Origin: Maricaulis sp039978735
GTDB taxonomy: Bacteria > Pseudomonadota > Alphaproteobacteria > Caulobacterales > Maricaulaceae
NCBI RefSeq assembly: GCF_039978735.1
Contig: NZ_JBDWAS010000007.1
Location: forward strand, 69,559-133,558
Direction: 5' to 3'
DNA: 64,000 nucleotides
The first letter of the stretch is position 1, and the number at the start of each line of letters is the position of its first letter. Below, in pieces: positions 27,787 through 35,933 of this stretch. The translations under genes and the position numbers were made by a program. The notes below the pieces were generated by a model. The model did not search any database and had not been told where the DNA came from. It saw only the letters and a program-made list of their open reading frames with translations.

Positions 27787-29238
27787 TCAGAATGTGTAAT
27801 AGATGAATTCGGACGTCTTCCAGGCGTTCAGTACCGACAGGAAGAGCAAGGCCGCTGCGGCGATCGCGGTGCCACGCGAGAATTTCCAGCGCGGACCGGG
27901 CTTGGGACGGATTTCCGCATCCTTCATCGTCTGCTCGTCGATCACGTCGGAGAAGACTTCCGGCGTATCCGGCAGCGACCAGACAATGCCCAGGCCCAGC
28001 ACGATCCAGGCGATCGCCTCGACGGTGACGCCTTCCAGTCCCAGACCGGAGAAGCCGAACATGCCGGCCAGGATGCGGCCTGCGCCGGACCAGCTTTCGG
28101 CCCGGAAGAAGACCCAGGCGATCGTCGTGAAGGCGAAGGTGAGACCGATCGCGATCACCTTGCGCCGGCCCGCAAACCAGTTCTTCGGGCCCCATTTGGC
28201 CCAGAAATGGTTCACCGTCAGGCCCAGCCCGTGCAGTCCGCCCCATATGACAAATGTCCAGGCGGCGCCGTGCCAGAGCCCGCCCAGCAGCATGGTGGCG
28301 AACAGGTTCACATAGCGGCGCACCTCGCCCTTCCGGTTGCCGCCGAGCGGGATGTAGAGATGGTCGCGCAGGAAATGGCTGAGCGTGATGTGCCAGCGCC
28401 GCCAGAACTCCACCACCGAGGCTGACTTGTAGGGCCCGTTGAAATTCACAGGCAGGCGGTAGCCCAGGCAGCGGGCGAGGCCCAGCGCCATGTCGGAATA
28501 GCCCGAAAAGTCGAAGAAGATCTGCAGCGCATAGGCCACCGCACCGATCCAGGCGGCAATCAGGCCCGGCTCGCCGCCGCGTTCAGCCATGGCGAACAGC
28601 GACGAGGCGAAGGGTTCGATATTCTCCGCGATCAGCACTTTCTTCGCCAGGCCGATCGAGAAGATGGTCAGGCCGATGCCCAGATTGGCGGACAGGTCGT
28701 CCTTGCGCTTGTCGTCGGCAAACTGCGCCGCGATCTGGTGGTGCTGCACCAGCGGGCCGGCGACGATGTGCGGGAAGAAGCTGACAAAGAGCGTGTGCGA
28801 GAAGATGTGGCCGGGAGCCGTCTTCTTGCGGGCGATGTCGACCAGGAAGGAGATCTGCTGGAAGGAGAAGAAGGAGATCGCCAGCGGCAGGCCGACATTG
28901 AGCAGGGGCAGTTCCAGCGGGGTCAGCGCGTTGACATTGCCGATCAGGAAGTCGGCGTATTTGAAGAAGCCCAGCAGGGCCAGATTGAAGATGATGCCGA
29001 TGGCGAGGAAGGGCTGGTTGCCCCATCGGGCCATGGCCCGGGCCACGATGTGGTTCATCGCCACCGAGAACAGCAGCAGCGGCAGGTTCCGCACATCCCA
29101 CCAGGCATAGAAGACCAGCGAGGCGAGGTTCAGGATGAACAGCGCCGCCAGATGGCTCAGATAGCGCCGCGCCAGATAGTAGGCCGCCAGCACGCCGGGC
29201 AGGAAAAGAAACAGGAATTCGAACGAATTGAAGAGCAT
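27787..29238 (-). CDS. MBOAT-family membrane O-acyltransferase (AlgI-like)
   Basis: 483 residues with many membrane segments. It starts MLFNSFEFLFLFLPGVLAAY, the standard opening of AlgI-like MBOATs. Diagnostic regions: FKYADFLIGN, LPLAISFFSFQQISFLVD, FFPHIVAGPLVQH, FDFSGYSDMALGLARCLGY, FWRRWHITLSHFLRDHLYIP, GGLWHGAAWTFVIWGGLHG with the invariant histidine. These enzymes feed acyl groups to exopolysaccharide in the periplasm together with a soluble partner, here the gene ten bases downstream. ATG 29238 is preferred over an upstream in-frame extension. Confidence 0.9.
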   Translation of the reverse strand: MLFNSFEFLFLFLPGVLAAYYLARRYLSHLAALFILNLASLVFYAWWDVRNLPLLLFSVAMNHIVARAMARWGNQPFLAIGIIFNLALLGFFKYADFLIGNVNALTPLELPLLNVGLPLAISFFSFQQISFLVDIARKKTAPGHIFSHTLFVSFFPHIVAGPLVQHHQIAAQFADDKRKDDLSANLGIGLTIFSIGLAKKVLIAENIEPFASSLFAMAERGGEPGLIAAWIGAVAYALQIFFDFSGYSDMALGLARCLGYRLPVNFNGPYKSASVVEFWRRWHITLSHFLRDHLYIPLGGNRKGEVRRYVNLFATMLLGGLWHGAAWTFVIWGGLHGLGLTVNHFWAKWGPKNWFAGRRKVIAIGLTFAFTTIAWVFFRAESWSGAGRILAGMFGFSGLGLEGVTVEAIAWIVLGLGIVWSLPDTPEVFSDVIDEQTMKDAEIRPKPGPRWKFSRGTAIAAAALLFLSVLNAWKTSEFIYYTF

Positions 29239-29559
29239 GTCGCGGCCCGGCCCCCGAGGTCCGGGGACGCTAACGGCCCGGGCCCTGTGCGGCAAGACAG
29301 GCCTGCACGGAAGGTGGGGAGCAGGGAGAGCGCCCGCCGGCCTCGGTTTTGTGACACTTACGTGTCAGACGGGCGAGAACCCAAAGCTTAATTCATCGTA
29401 AAATCACGAAATGAATGTCATATTACCTTTAAAAATCAGCGCATGCAGGGGTTTGCGTGAAATCACGTATGATCCGTGTACGGACTTTACAGGCAGTGTG
29501 AGTTCTGTAACATAAGCGTCATACAAACGCTGTTTCAGATTCTCACAGGAGGAGAAGTC
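29239..29559. promoter_or_regulatory. AT-rich divergent regulatory region (MBOAT / secreted protein)
   Basis: 321 bases without a gene, clearly more AT-rich than its surroundings from about 29380. It holds a palindrome TGACAC-ttac-GTGTCA (29352-29367), a CtrA-like box TTAA-N7-TAAA (29388-29402, one mismatch to TTAA-N7-TTAA), AAATCACG twice (29401-29408, 29460-29467), and a plausible promoter TTTACA-N16-TAACAT (29486-29513) for the plus-strand gene at 29560. Site identities are by consensus only. Confidence 0.45.
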
Positions 29560-29991
29560 ATGAAAAAGACAAGCATGATGATCGCTGCTTCCCTCGCTGG
29601 CGCCCTCGCCCTGGCCGGACAGGTCACGGCTCAACGCGCCCCGGTCCAGGGTGAAGCCTTTGTTCTTGAAATGCTCGGTCAGCGCAGTTGGGAAGTATCC
29701 TGCCGTCTGACCCAGGGTGATGGCGATGCCATCGAAACCCGTGAGGCCGGCCGGGGCCTGCATGACAATGGCCGCTTCGCCATCGGCGATGTGACCGGCG
29801 GTCTGTGCTCCTACTCCGTGCCCGAGCGCGGCGAGCTGCGCCTGACCATGGATGTCGAGCACACGGCTTTCAACTGCCCGTTCACGGTGACCGAGGCCGG
29901 CTTCTGCCGCGCCTATCTCCAGCCGGGCGATAGCGGCAGCTTCCAGATCACCCGCCGTTCGGCCGGTGCGAGCGCTGTCACCGGTTCGTAA
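29560..29991 (+). CDS. Small secreted protein of unknown function
   Basis: 143 residues with a strong AGGAGG ribosome site (29547-29552) before ATG 29560. Signal peptide MKKTSMMIAASLAGALALAG, cleavage near VTAQ. The mature part has four cysteines (VSCRLT, GLCSYS, FNCPFT, GFCRAY), suggesting two disulfides, and beta-strand-like alternation. No family recognised. It has its own promoter region and terminator, so it is a monocistron; strong initiation signals suggest high expression. A longer in-frame reading from 29476 lacks a site. Confidence 0.8.
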   Translation: MKKTSMMIAASLAGALALAGQVTAQRAPVQGEAFVLEMLGQRSWEVSCRLTQGDGDAIETREAGRGLHDNGRFAIGDVTGGLCSYSVPERGELRLTMDVEHTAFNCPFTVTEAGFCRAYLQPGDSGSFQITRRSAGASAVTGS

Positions 29992-30040
29992 GCGACCGGC
30001 GCAAGACCCCCAACCTGTACGAAGCACTTACAGGTCAATG

Positions 30041-30073
30041 AAACGCCCGGCCGGGACATCGGCCGGGCGTTTT
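30041..30073 (+). terminator. Rho-independent terminator after the secreted protein gene
   Basis: 12-bp perfect stem AAACGCCCGGCC / GGCCGGGCGTTT (30041-30052, 30061-30072), eight-base loop, T run. A smaller CTGTA/TACAG dyad precedes it. Confidence 0.9.
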
Positions 30074-30236
30074 GCTGGGGCCGTGGGTTTCGCTGCGATA
30101 AGGAATAGCGGGGGCGAAACGGCGCTTGCCGATCGCAGCGCAACGCCGCAAAAAATTCTGTTCCTGAAGGGTATCGATCCGGCTGGAAACGGGCTCACCG
30201 CCCGCCATCGCGCCTGAACTGAAGATCCGGAGAGGA

Positions 30237-30323
<87 letters not shown>

Positions 30324-30503
30324 AGGTGTCGAGGCGCGGTACCTAAAGCTGCCATGCCGCCAAGTCAACGGGTCATGCGCAATTTGGCGGCGCTTTTTGC
30401 AGCCTGTGCCGATGCTCGCGAAATCGTGTTGTGAGTGCGGCCGCCGTGCGGGCTAGGAGAGGCAGAACAGCGCCTTCGCGCGCGCACCGGCAACCGGGGG
30501 AGA

Positions 30504-31022
30504 ATGCCTGTGACGTACGTCCAATCCAGCCTGCGAAGCCGGGGCCTCGCGCTTCTGGTTCTGTTCTTTGGTTTTGTGCCGGCCGGATTGGCCCAGGACG
30601 GGGCTGCCGAAGATCCCGACCAGCCCGCCATCCTTGCCATGCTGGAGCGCGGGCCTGTGGGTCTGGCCACGGATTTCGAAGCCTGGGCCGGCAATTTCCA
30701 TCCTGAATGGAGTGTCTGGTTTGCCGGGCGTGACGCGGCGGTGGAGCGGGACGTGCACATGCAGCGTGTGCGCGACTATGTGGCCACGGGTATCGATGTC
30801 GAGGCGTTCGACTTCGATCTGGTGCGCTACCAGCGCCATGGCGCGACAGCGATCGTCGACTTCAATGCGACGGAGTATATCCGGCAGGCTGACGGAACGC
30901 TGCGCACCGTCCGGTTCTCGGAGACCGCGGTCCTGGTGCGCGAGGACGGGCGCTGGCTGATCCGGTCCTCCTCCCTGAGCTTCCCCCAGCGCGAAGAGGC
31001 TGCACAAAGCGATGGCGACTAG
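30504..31022 (+). CDS. Exported NTF2-like (SnoaL/DUF4440-type) protein
   Basis: 172 residues. Signal peptide through about residue 28 (LALLVLFFGFVPAGLA, then QD). The mature part looks like an NTF2-like cone fold: FEAWAGNFHPEWSVWFAG, VRDYVATGIDVEAF, ATAIVDFNATEYIR and RFSETAVLVREDGRWLIRSS. Such proteins bind small ligands or act as isomerases; none is assigned here. ATG 30504 has GGGGGAG before it; GTG 30510 is an alternative. It lies 90 bases upstream of the NDUFA9-like gene on the same strand. Confidence 0.75.
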   Translation: MPVTYVQSSLRSRGLALLVLFFGFVPAGLAQDGAAEDPDQPAILAMLERGPVGLATDFEAWAGNFHPEWSVWFAGRDAAVERDVHMQRVRDYVATGIDVEAFDFDLVRYQRHGATAIVDFNATEYIRQADGTLRTVRFSETAVLVREDGRWLIRSSSLSFPQREEAAQSDGD

Positions 31023-31112
31023 GGCCGGGTGACGTTCAAGCGCAATGCCGCATGGACAGGCGGGCGGTTTTTTGGTCTATCCGCACCAAACCCATTTTTG
31101 CGGGGGACAGCC

Positions 31113-32081
31113 ATGCTGCGAGACGAAATCATCACCGTGTTCGGCGGATCCGGCTTTGTCGGACGCCATGTGGTCCGGGCGCTGGCCCGTGAAGGTTATC
31201 GGGTCCGCGTCGCATCGCGGCGGCCGCATATCGCCCAGGACCTGCGCGTGATGGGTGTTGTGGGACAGGTGCAGCTGGTCCAGGCCAATCTGCGCGTTCC
31301 CGCTTCGGTCGAGCGCGCGCTGGAAGGCGCGAGCGGTGTGGTGAACCTCGTGGGCGTGCTGAACGAGAATGGCCGCCAGACCTTCACCCGCCTTCATGCC
31401 CAGGGCGCCAAGACGGTTGCCGAAGCCGCGGCTGCGGCGGGGATCGAGCGCATGGTGCATATCTCCGCCATCGGCGCCGATGCCGAAAGCGCGTCGCGCT
31501 ATGCCCGCACCAAGGCCGAAGGCGAAGCCGCCGTGCGCAAGGCGCTGCCGGGCGCGACCGTGCTGCGGCCGTCCATCGTGTTCGGAACGGATGACGGCTT
31601 CTTCAACCGCTTCGGTGCCATGGCGCGCTTTGTGCCGGCCCTGCCGCTGTTCGGCGGCGGCAAGACCCGTTTCCAGCCGGTCTTTGCCGGCGATGTCGCA
31701 GCCGCGGTGGTGAAGTCGCTGCAGAGCGACACGGCCCGTGGCGAAACCTTCGAGCTTGGCGGGCCGGGCGTTTACACGTTCGAACAGCTGATGCGCTTCA
31801 TCCTCGACGAGATCGACCGGCCGCGCCTGTTGCTGCCGCTGCCCTGGGCGGCCGGCCAGGTGATCGCCATGCTGTCCGAGATGGCGGCGATCCTGCCCTT
31901 CGTGCAGCCGGTCATCACCCGCGACCAGCTCACCCAGCTCAAGCGCGACAATGTCGTCGCCGACGGTGCGAAATCGCTGGCGGATCTGGGTATCGAGCCG
32001 GAAACCGTGGACGCCATCGTGCCGTCCTACCTGGTGCGCTATCGCCGCTACGGCCAGTTCCACGAGCGCCAGACGAGCTAG
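31113..32081 (+). CDS. Complex I NDUFA9-subunit-like NAD(P)-binding protein
   Basis: 322 residues. Atypical short-chain dehydrogenase fold with glycine motif TVFGGSGFVGRHVVRAL, a shortened Tyr-Lys site region (YARTKAEGEAAVR) and the family segments LRPSIVFGTDDGFFNRF and FQPVFAGDVAAAVV. Alphaproteobacterial members resemble the mitochondrial complex I accessory subunit NDUFA9/39 kDa. Start MLRDEIITVFGG chosen; the preceding 28 in-frame codons are not conserved. Catalytic activity is uncertain. Confidence 0.9.
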   Translation: MLRDEIITVFGGSGFVGRHVVRALAREGYRVRVASRRPHIAQDLRVMGVVGQVQLVQANLRVPASVERALEGASGVVNLVGVLNENGRQTFTRLHAQGAKTVAEAAAAAGIERMVHISAIGADAESASRYARTKAEGEAAVRKALPGATVLRPSIVFGTDDGFFNRFGAMARFVPALPLFGGGKTRFQPVFAGDVAAAVVKSLQSDTARGETFELGGPGVYTFEQLMRFILDEIDRPRLLLPLPWAAGQVIAMLSEMAAILPFVQPVITRDQLTQLKRDNVVADGAKSLADLGIEPETVDAIVPSYLVRYRRYGQFHERQTS

Positions 32082-32090
32082 CCGGCCCCG

Positions 32091-32375
32091 CTAGAGTATC
32101 TTGTCGAGCAGGTCGAGCGCCTTGTCGAGCCAGTCCAGGCGCTCGGTGTATTGCGCCTGGGCCTTGCCGGCCTTTTCGACAGCCTCCTTGAAGGCCGTCC
32201 GGTCAGGAAGGTCCAGCGTCAGGAAATCGTCGGCCAGCTGCGCATAGCCGATCAGGTCGATCTTCTGCTGCAGGTCCGTCATGCGAGTGCGGACGCCGGC
32301 CTGGACCAGCGGCGGCAAGCTTGCCAGGCTGTCTTCGAGCGCCGTGATCTGGGCGCGCATTTCCTCTTCAGTCAT
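32091..32375 (-). CDS. Small coiled-coil protein of unknown function
   Basis: 94 residues, wholly helical by appearance, with heptad-like Leu spacing (ITALEDSLASLPPLVQ, RLDWLDKALDLLDKIL) and no signal peptide or cysteine. It overlaps the end of the upstream lipoprotein gene by eight bases, so the two are translationally coupled and probably act together. No family recognised. Confidence 0.65.
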   Translation of the reverse strand: MTEEEMRAQITALEDSLASLPPLVQAGVRTRMTDLQQKIDLIGYAQLADDFLTLDLPDRTAFKEAVEKAGKAQAQYTERLDWLDKALDLLDKIL

Positions 32376-33057
32376 CCGGGTTCACCTCGCGGGCGGGGTT
32401 GGGTGCGACCATGCTGTCGAGCAGGGCGTGAATGTCGTCTGCCGTACTGCCGGCTTCTGCGCGGATGCTGGCGAGGCGCTCAGTGAGCGCGGCGATCGTG
32501 TCGGCATCGACAATCCGGCCGGTGATCCGCTCGAGCGCCGTGGGTGTCTGGATGTGGGTGTTGAGCAGCGCCTGTGCCGCCACGACCTCATCCATCAGGG
32601 CGTCCAGTTCGGCAGATTTGGCCACGATGCGGGCGTGAAGCGTATCCAGCGCGGCGATATTGGCGAGGATGCCGGTGCGTCCGAGATTGTGCTGTTCAAT
32701 GGCATAGCGGGCGGTCTCGTCGTCGAGCGCGACGCCGCCGGGCCCGTCCGATGGATTGTCGCAGTGATCGTCGCTGGCTGGCGACAGCACGCCCGCGGCG
32801 ACATAGAACCGAGCATCGGCGCAGGCGAGTTCCGCTTCGAAGCGGGCCTTGCGCTGCTGTCTGAGCTGGTCGGCGTGCCGGACCAGCGCCTGCCCTTGTA
32901 CGCCCACGGCCGTTTCCATCGCCGTCAGGGTAGCAAGCTGGGTTGTCGACAAGTCCCGCACCTGGCGCGGGGTTCCGCAGGCGGCAAGGGCCAGAACGGT
33001 CAGTAGCGCCAGGGCCATCCGTGCCCCGGCAGCCCGTGAAAAAACACGGTCGCGCAT
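32368..33057 (-). CDS. Lipoprotein of unknown function, helical
   Basis: 229 residues. Lipobox LALAAC places the lipidated cysteine at C27, followed by GTPRQ. The mature chain is mostly charged helix (TAMETAVGVQGQALVRHADQ, NIAALDTLHARIVAKSAELD) and has two further cysteines (ELACADA, DHCDN). GGAG sites lie upstream of the ATG. It ends overlapping the small coiled-coil gene. No homology recognised. Confidence 0.7.
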   Translation of the reverse strand: MRDRVFSRAAGARMALALLTVLALAACGTPRQVRDLSTTQLATLTAMETAVGVQGQALVRHADQLRQQRKARFEAELACADARFYVAAGVLSPASDDHCDNPSDGPGGVALDDETARYAIEQHNLGRTGILANIAALDTLHARIVAKSAELDALMDEVVAAQALLNTHIQTPTALERITGRIVDADTIAALTERLASIRAEAGSTADDIHALLDSMVAPNPAREVNPDD

Positions 33058-33114
33058 CGGTTGTCTCCTTCAGGAGGAGTGTAACCTTAAACTGCGACAA
33101 GTGCAATTACACGC

Positions 33115-33987
33115 TTATTCGACCGGGGCGGGTCTGATGCGGGCCCGCCGGTAGAGCGCGATCAGCACAAGACCGGCCGCGAGCACCGCAAAGCCGCCCA
33201 GGCCCAGAAGTCCGTTCCAGGGCCAGTTCTGGTCGGGCAGGAAAATGATCCCGACGCCGGCGACTGCATTGACGGAGCCGTGAAAGGCGCCGGCGGCATA
33301 AACACCGCCGCCCCGCTCGCGGGCCAATGCGAGATAGGGCGTCAGCAGGACGGTGAAGAGCGTCATCACGGCGACGCCCGTCCAGCCCAGGCCCGGATAA
33401 TTGTATCCCATCAGGATAAGCGGCGCGTGCCAGACACCCCAGATCACGCCGATCACCAGCGACTGCACCCAGAAGCCCAGAGCGGACAGACGCGGTTGCA
33501 GCCAGCCGCGCCAGCCCAGCTCCTCGCTGATGGTCAGCAGCACGGTATTGATCAGGATACCGACAGGCACACCGATGGCCAGCTGCAGGGTGAGCAGCAT
33601 TTCGGGAGACATCGGCACGTCCTGGCCAGAGGCTTCGACCATGGCGGCCAGGGCCGCTGCGGCATCGGCCGGTTCGGACCGGGTCAGAACCAGGGTCACG
33701 ATCGAGGCCAGTGCTGCCAGCACAACGGGAACGAGCCAGCCCCAGATCGTCCAGACGATCACCGGGCCGGCGCGGCCGGGCTTGAAGCCCAGCGCGGTCA
33801 GAGCGCGCTTGCGATCGAACAGGATGGTGGCCACGATCGCACCGATGGCCGGCCCGAACATGAAGCCCGTCATGTAGAGCGTGGCAAAGGCGCCGGCGCC
33901 CGCAAGGCCGCCTTCACTGTACAACCAGGCCCCGATCGCCCAGCTGACACCGAAACTTACGACCAGAAAAACCCCGATGGCCCGCAT
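33115..33987 (-). CDS. CPBP family intramembrane metalloprotease (CAAX-type)
   Basis: 290 residues with about eight membrane helices. The ABI/CPBP motifs are present: EELGWRGWLQPRL (EExxxR), GVWHAPLILMGYNYPG (second motif His) and AFHGSVNAVAG (HxxxN). Such proteases cleave within membranes; many bacterial members serve in bacteriocin immunity or unknown roles. Located 45 bases after uppP on the same strand. No bacteriocin gene is visible nearby. Confidence 0.88.
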   Translation of the reverse strand: MRAIGVFLVVSFGVSWAIGAWLYSEGGLAGAGAFATLYMTGFMFGPAIGAIVATILFDRKRALTALGFKPGRAGPVIVWTIWGWLVPVVLAALASIVTLVLTRSEPADAAAALAAMVEASGQDVPMSPEMLLTLQLAIGVPVGILINTVLLTISEELGWRGWLQPRLSALGFWVQSLVIGVIWGVWHAPLILMGYNYPGLGWTGVAVMTLFTVLLTPYLALARERGGGVYAAGAFHGSVNAVAGVGIIFLPDQNWPWNGLLGLGGFAVLAAGLVLIALYRRARIRPAPVE

Positions 33988-34032
33988 GCCGTCCCCCCGC
34001 TGAAGCGTGTCAGTGGCACAGTGCCCGGGAAG

Positions 34033-34836
34033 CTAGAGGATAATCAAGCCGATCAGAAAAAGGCCGAGGGCCAGCCGGTAGAGCACGAAGGGCAGGAAAC
34101 CGATCCGGTCGACCAGTTTCATCATCACGGCAATCGAGGCCCAGGCCGCGAAGAAGGACAGCACGGCCACGATCAGGCCCGCTTCCAGCGAGGCGCCGGC
34201 ATCGTCCGCCCCCGCAAGGTCGATCACGGATACCAGGGCGAAGGCGGCGATCACCGGGATGGCCATCAGCATGGAAAACCGCGCGCTCTCGGAACGTTTC
34301 AGGCCGAGCGCCCGGCCGGCGGTCATGGTGACGCCGGAGCGGGAGGCGCCGGGAATCAGGGCAAACAGCTGGGCGACACCGATCAGCGCGGCATCCTTGA
34401 AGCCGAGCGTTTCCAGCGTGCCGGTCTGCTTGCCATAGCGGTCGGCAAGCCAGAGCGGCAGGGCGAAGACCAGGGTGGCGCCGGCGATCACGGCCGGCGA
34501 GCGCAGCGCATCCACCAGGTCGAAGGCATAAAGCGCGCCGGCAAAGATGAAGACCGGTGGCATGGAGGCGGCAACCAGAAGGGCAATCCGCCCGCCCGGC
34601 GTGATCCGCCCGGTCAGCAGGGCCAGCTTGCCGCGTGCCACGTCGAATATGTCGCGCCAGAAATAGACCAGAACCGCAATCAGCGATCCCGCATGCGCCA
34701 TCACATCGATCAGCGGGCCCTGATCCTCCACGCCCAGCGCATCAGGCGCCAGGATGAGATGGGCCGAGGACGAGATCGGCAGGAATTCGGTGAGGCCCTG
34801 GACGAGCGCGAGAACAATCAGCTGAATGAGTGGCAT
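34033..34836 (-). CDS. uppP: Undecaprenyl-diphosphatase
   Basis: 267 residues, polytopic. Converts undecaprenyl pyrophosphate to the monophosphate carrier lipid for peptidoglycan and O-antigen. Both family motifs are intact: LTEFLPISSSAHLIL (motif 1 region) and LIPGASRSGVTMTAG. Also called BacA for bacitracin resistance. GGGAAG precedes the ATG. It is divergent from the nucleoside hydrolase gene with 89 bases between starts. Confidence 0.96.
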   Translation of the reverse strand: MPLIQLIVLALVQGLTEFLPISSSAHLILAPDALGVEDQGPLIDVMAHAGSLIAVLVYFWRDIFDVARGKLALLTGRITPGGRIALLVAASMPPVFIFAGALYAFDLVDALRSPAVIAGATLVFALPLWLADRYGKQTGTLETLGFKDAALIGVAQLFALIPGASRSGVTMTAGRALGLKRSESARFSMLMAIPVIAAFALVSVIDLAGADDAGASLEAGLIVAVLSFFAAWASIAVMMKLVDRIGFLPFVLYRLALGLFLIGLIIL

Positions 34837-34925
34837 ACGGGTCTTCCCCTGGACGGGCCGGCAGCATATTCCGCCAGTTCACAGTGCTTGGCCAGTGGGT
34901 GACTGCGCCGGCAACGGGAGACGGG

Positions 34926-35933
34926 ATGCGGATCTGGATCGATACCGATGGCGGCGTGGACGATGCGCTGGCCCTGGTCTGCGCCCTCGCGGTCTCCGAA
35001 GGCCGGCTGGCCGGCGTATCGACCGTGTTCGGCAATGTCTCGCCGCGCCGTGCCGCGCGCAATGCCGCGCTGGTCCAGGCCTTCTATCCCGGCAAGTCCG
35101 CTGCGGTCCATGTCGGCGCCGACCGCCCGCTGACGGGGCATCCCTGGCAGGATGCGCATGCAATCCATGGTGAGGACGGTCTGGGCGGTGTCACGGCAGA
35201 TCATGCGCTGGCCTTCGAAACCGGGGTCGTTCGCGAGGCCCATCCCGACGAGACAGCCGATGCGCTGGCCGCCTTCGCGCGCGAGGCCGGTGCAGCCGGG
35301 CGCCTGGTGTGTACCGGTCCGATGACCAATCTGGCGCGCGCGCTCCTGCGCGACGCCGAAGCCTTTGCCGGGATCGGCCGCATCGTGTGCATGGGAACAA
35401 GCCTGAGCGTTCCCGACGTGCGGCGGGACCGGGCGGAATTCAATGCCAGTTCCGACCTCGAGGCCGCCCGCATCGTGCTCGAACAGGCGCCGAACCTTCT
35501 AATAATGCCGCTCGATACCTGCCGCCGCGTGGTGATGGAACGGGCCTGGCTGGCCCGGCTGGCAGACCGGCATGACCGACCGGTACTGACTTTCCTGCGC
35601 CGCGCGCATGCCCATTACATGGATGCCTACCAGGCCATGGAAGGGATTGATGGCTGCTATCCGCACGACGCCCTGGCGGTGGCTGCAGCGCTGGCGCCCG
35701 AGGCCGGCCTGTTCGCCGTCGAACCGGGCCGCTACGCTTTGGGCGAAGACGGGGCGTTCACCGGGCTGTTGCGACCGGATCCGGCAGCGCGTCGCATTGA
35801 GGTGGCGCGCGATGTCGATGCGGCCCGGGCGCTGGACTGGATCGAAACCTGCCTGACGGTCTCGGCGGAATTGACGCCGCTTGGCGGCCGGCCCTACACC
35901 GGCAGCGGGAAGGACAATAGCAATGCCCCATGA
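34926..35933 (+). CDS. Inosine/uridine-preferring nucleoside hydrolase
   Basis: 335 residues. Hydrolyses the N-glycosidic bond of nucleosides. The calcium-binding signature WIDTDGGVDDAL (D6, D8, D12, D13) opens the protein, STVFGNVSPRRAARNA and VCTGPMTNLARALL follow, and FNASSDLEAARIVLEQAP matches the family N-x-x-x-D/E region. ATG 34926 has GGGAG upstream. Its end overlaps the start of the CDF transporter gene by 11 bases. Substrate preference cannot be read from sequence. Confidence 0.9.
   Translation: MRIWIDTDGGVDDALALVCALAVSEGRLAGVSTVFGNVSPRRAARNAALVQAFYPGKSAAVHVGADRPLTGHPWQDAHAIHGEDGLGGVTADHALAFETGVVREAHPDETADALAAFAREAGAAGRLVCTGPMTNLARALLRDAEAFAGIGRIVCMGTSLSVPDVRRDRAEFNASSDLEAARIVLEQAPNLLIMPLDTCRRVVMERAWLARLADRHDRPVLTFLRRAHAHYMDAYQAMEGIDGCYPHDALAVAAALAPEAGLFAVEPGRYALGEDGAFTGLLRPDPAARRIEVARDVDAARALDWIETCLTVSAELTPLGGRPYTGSGKDNSNAP

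Noticed and set aside
33115..33987. Bacteriocin-immunity interpretation of the CPBP protease
   Set aside because: No bacteriocin precursor or export genes nearby; the general protease family call is all the sequence supports.
33280..34902. 540-codon plus-strand open frame opposite the CPBP protease and uppP
   Set aside because: Antisense shadow spanning two recognised minus-strand genes; composition (Gln/His/Gly-rich) is typical of a complementary-strand frame.
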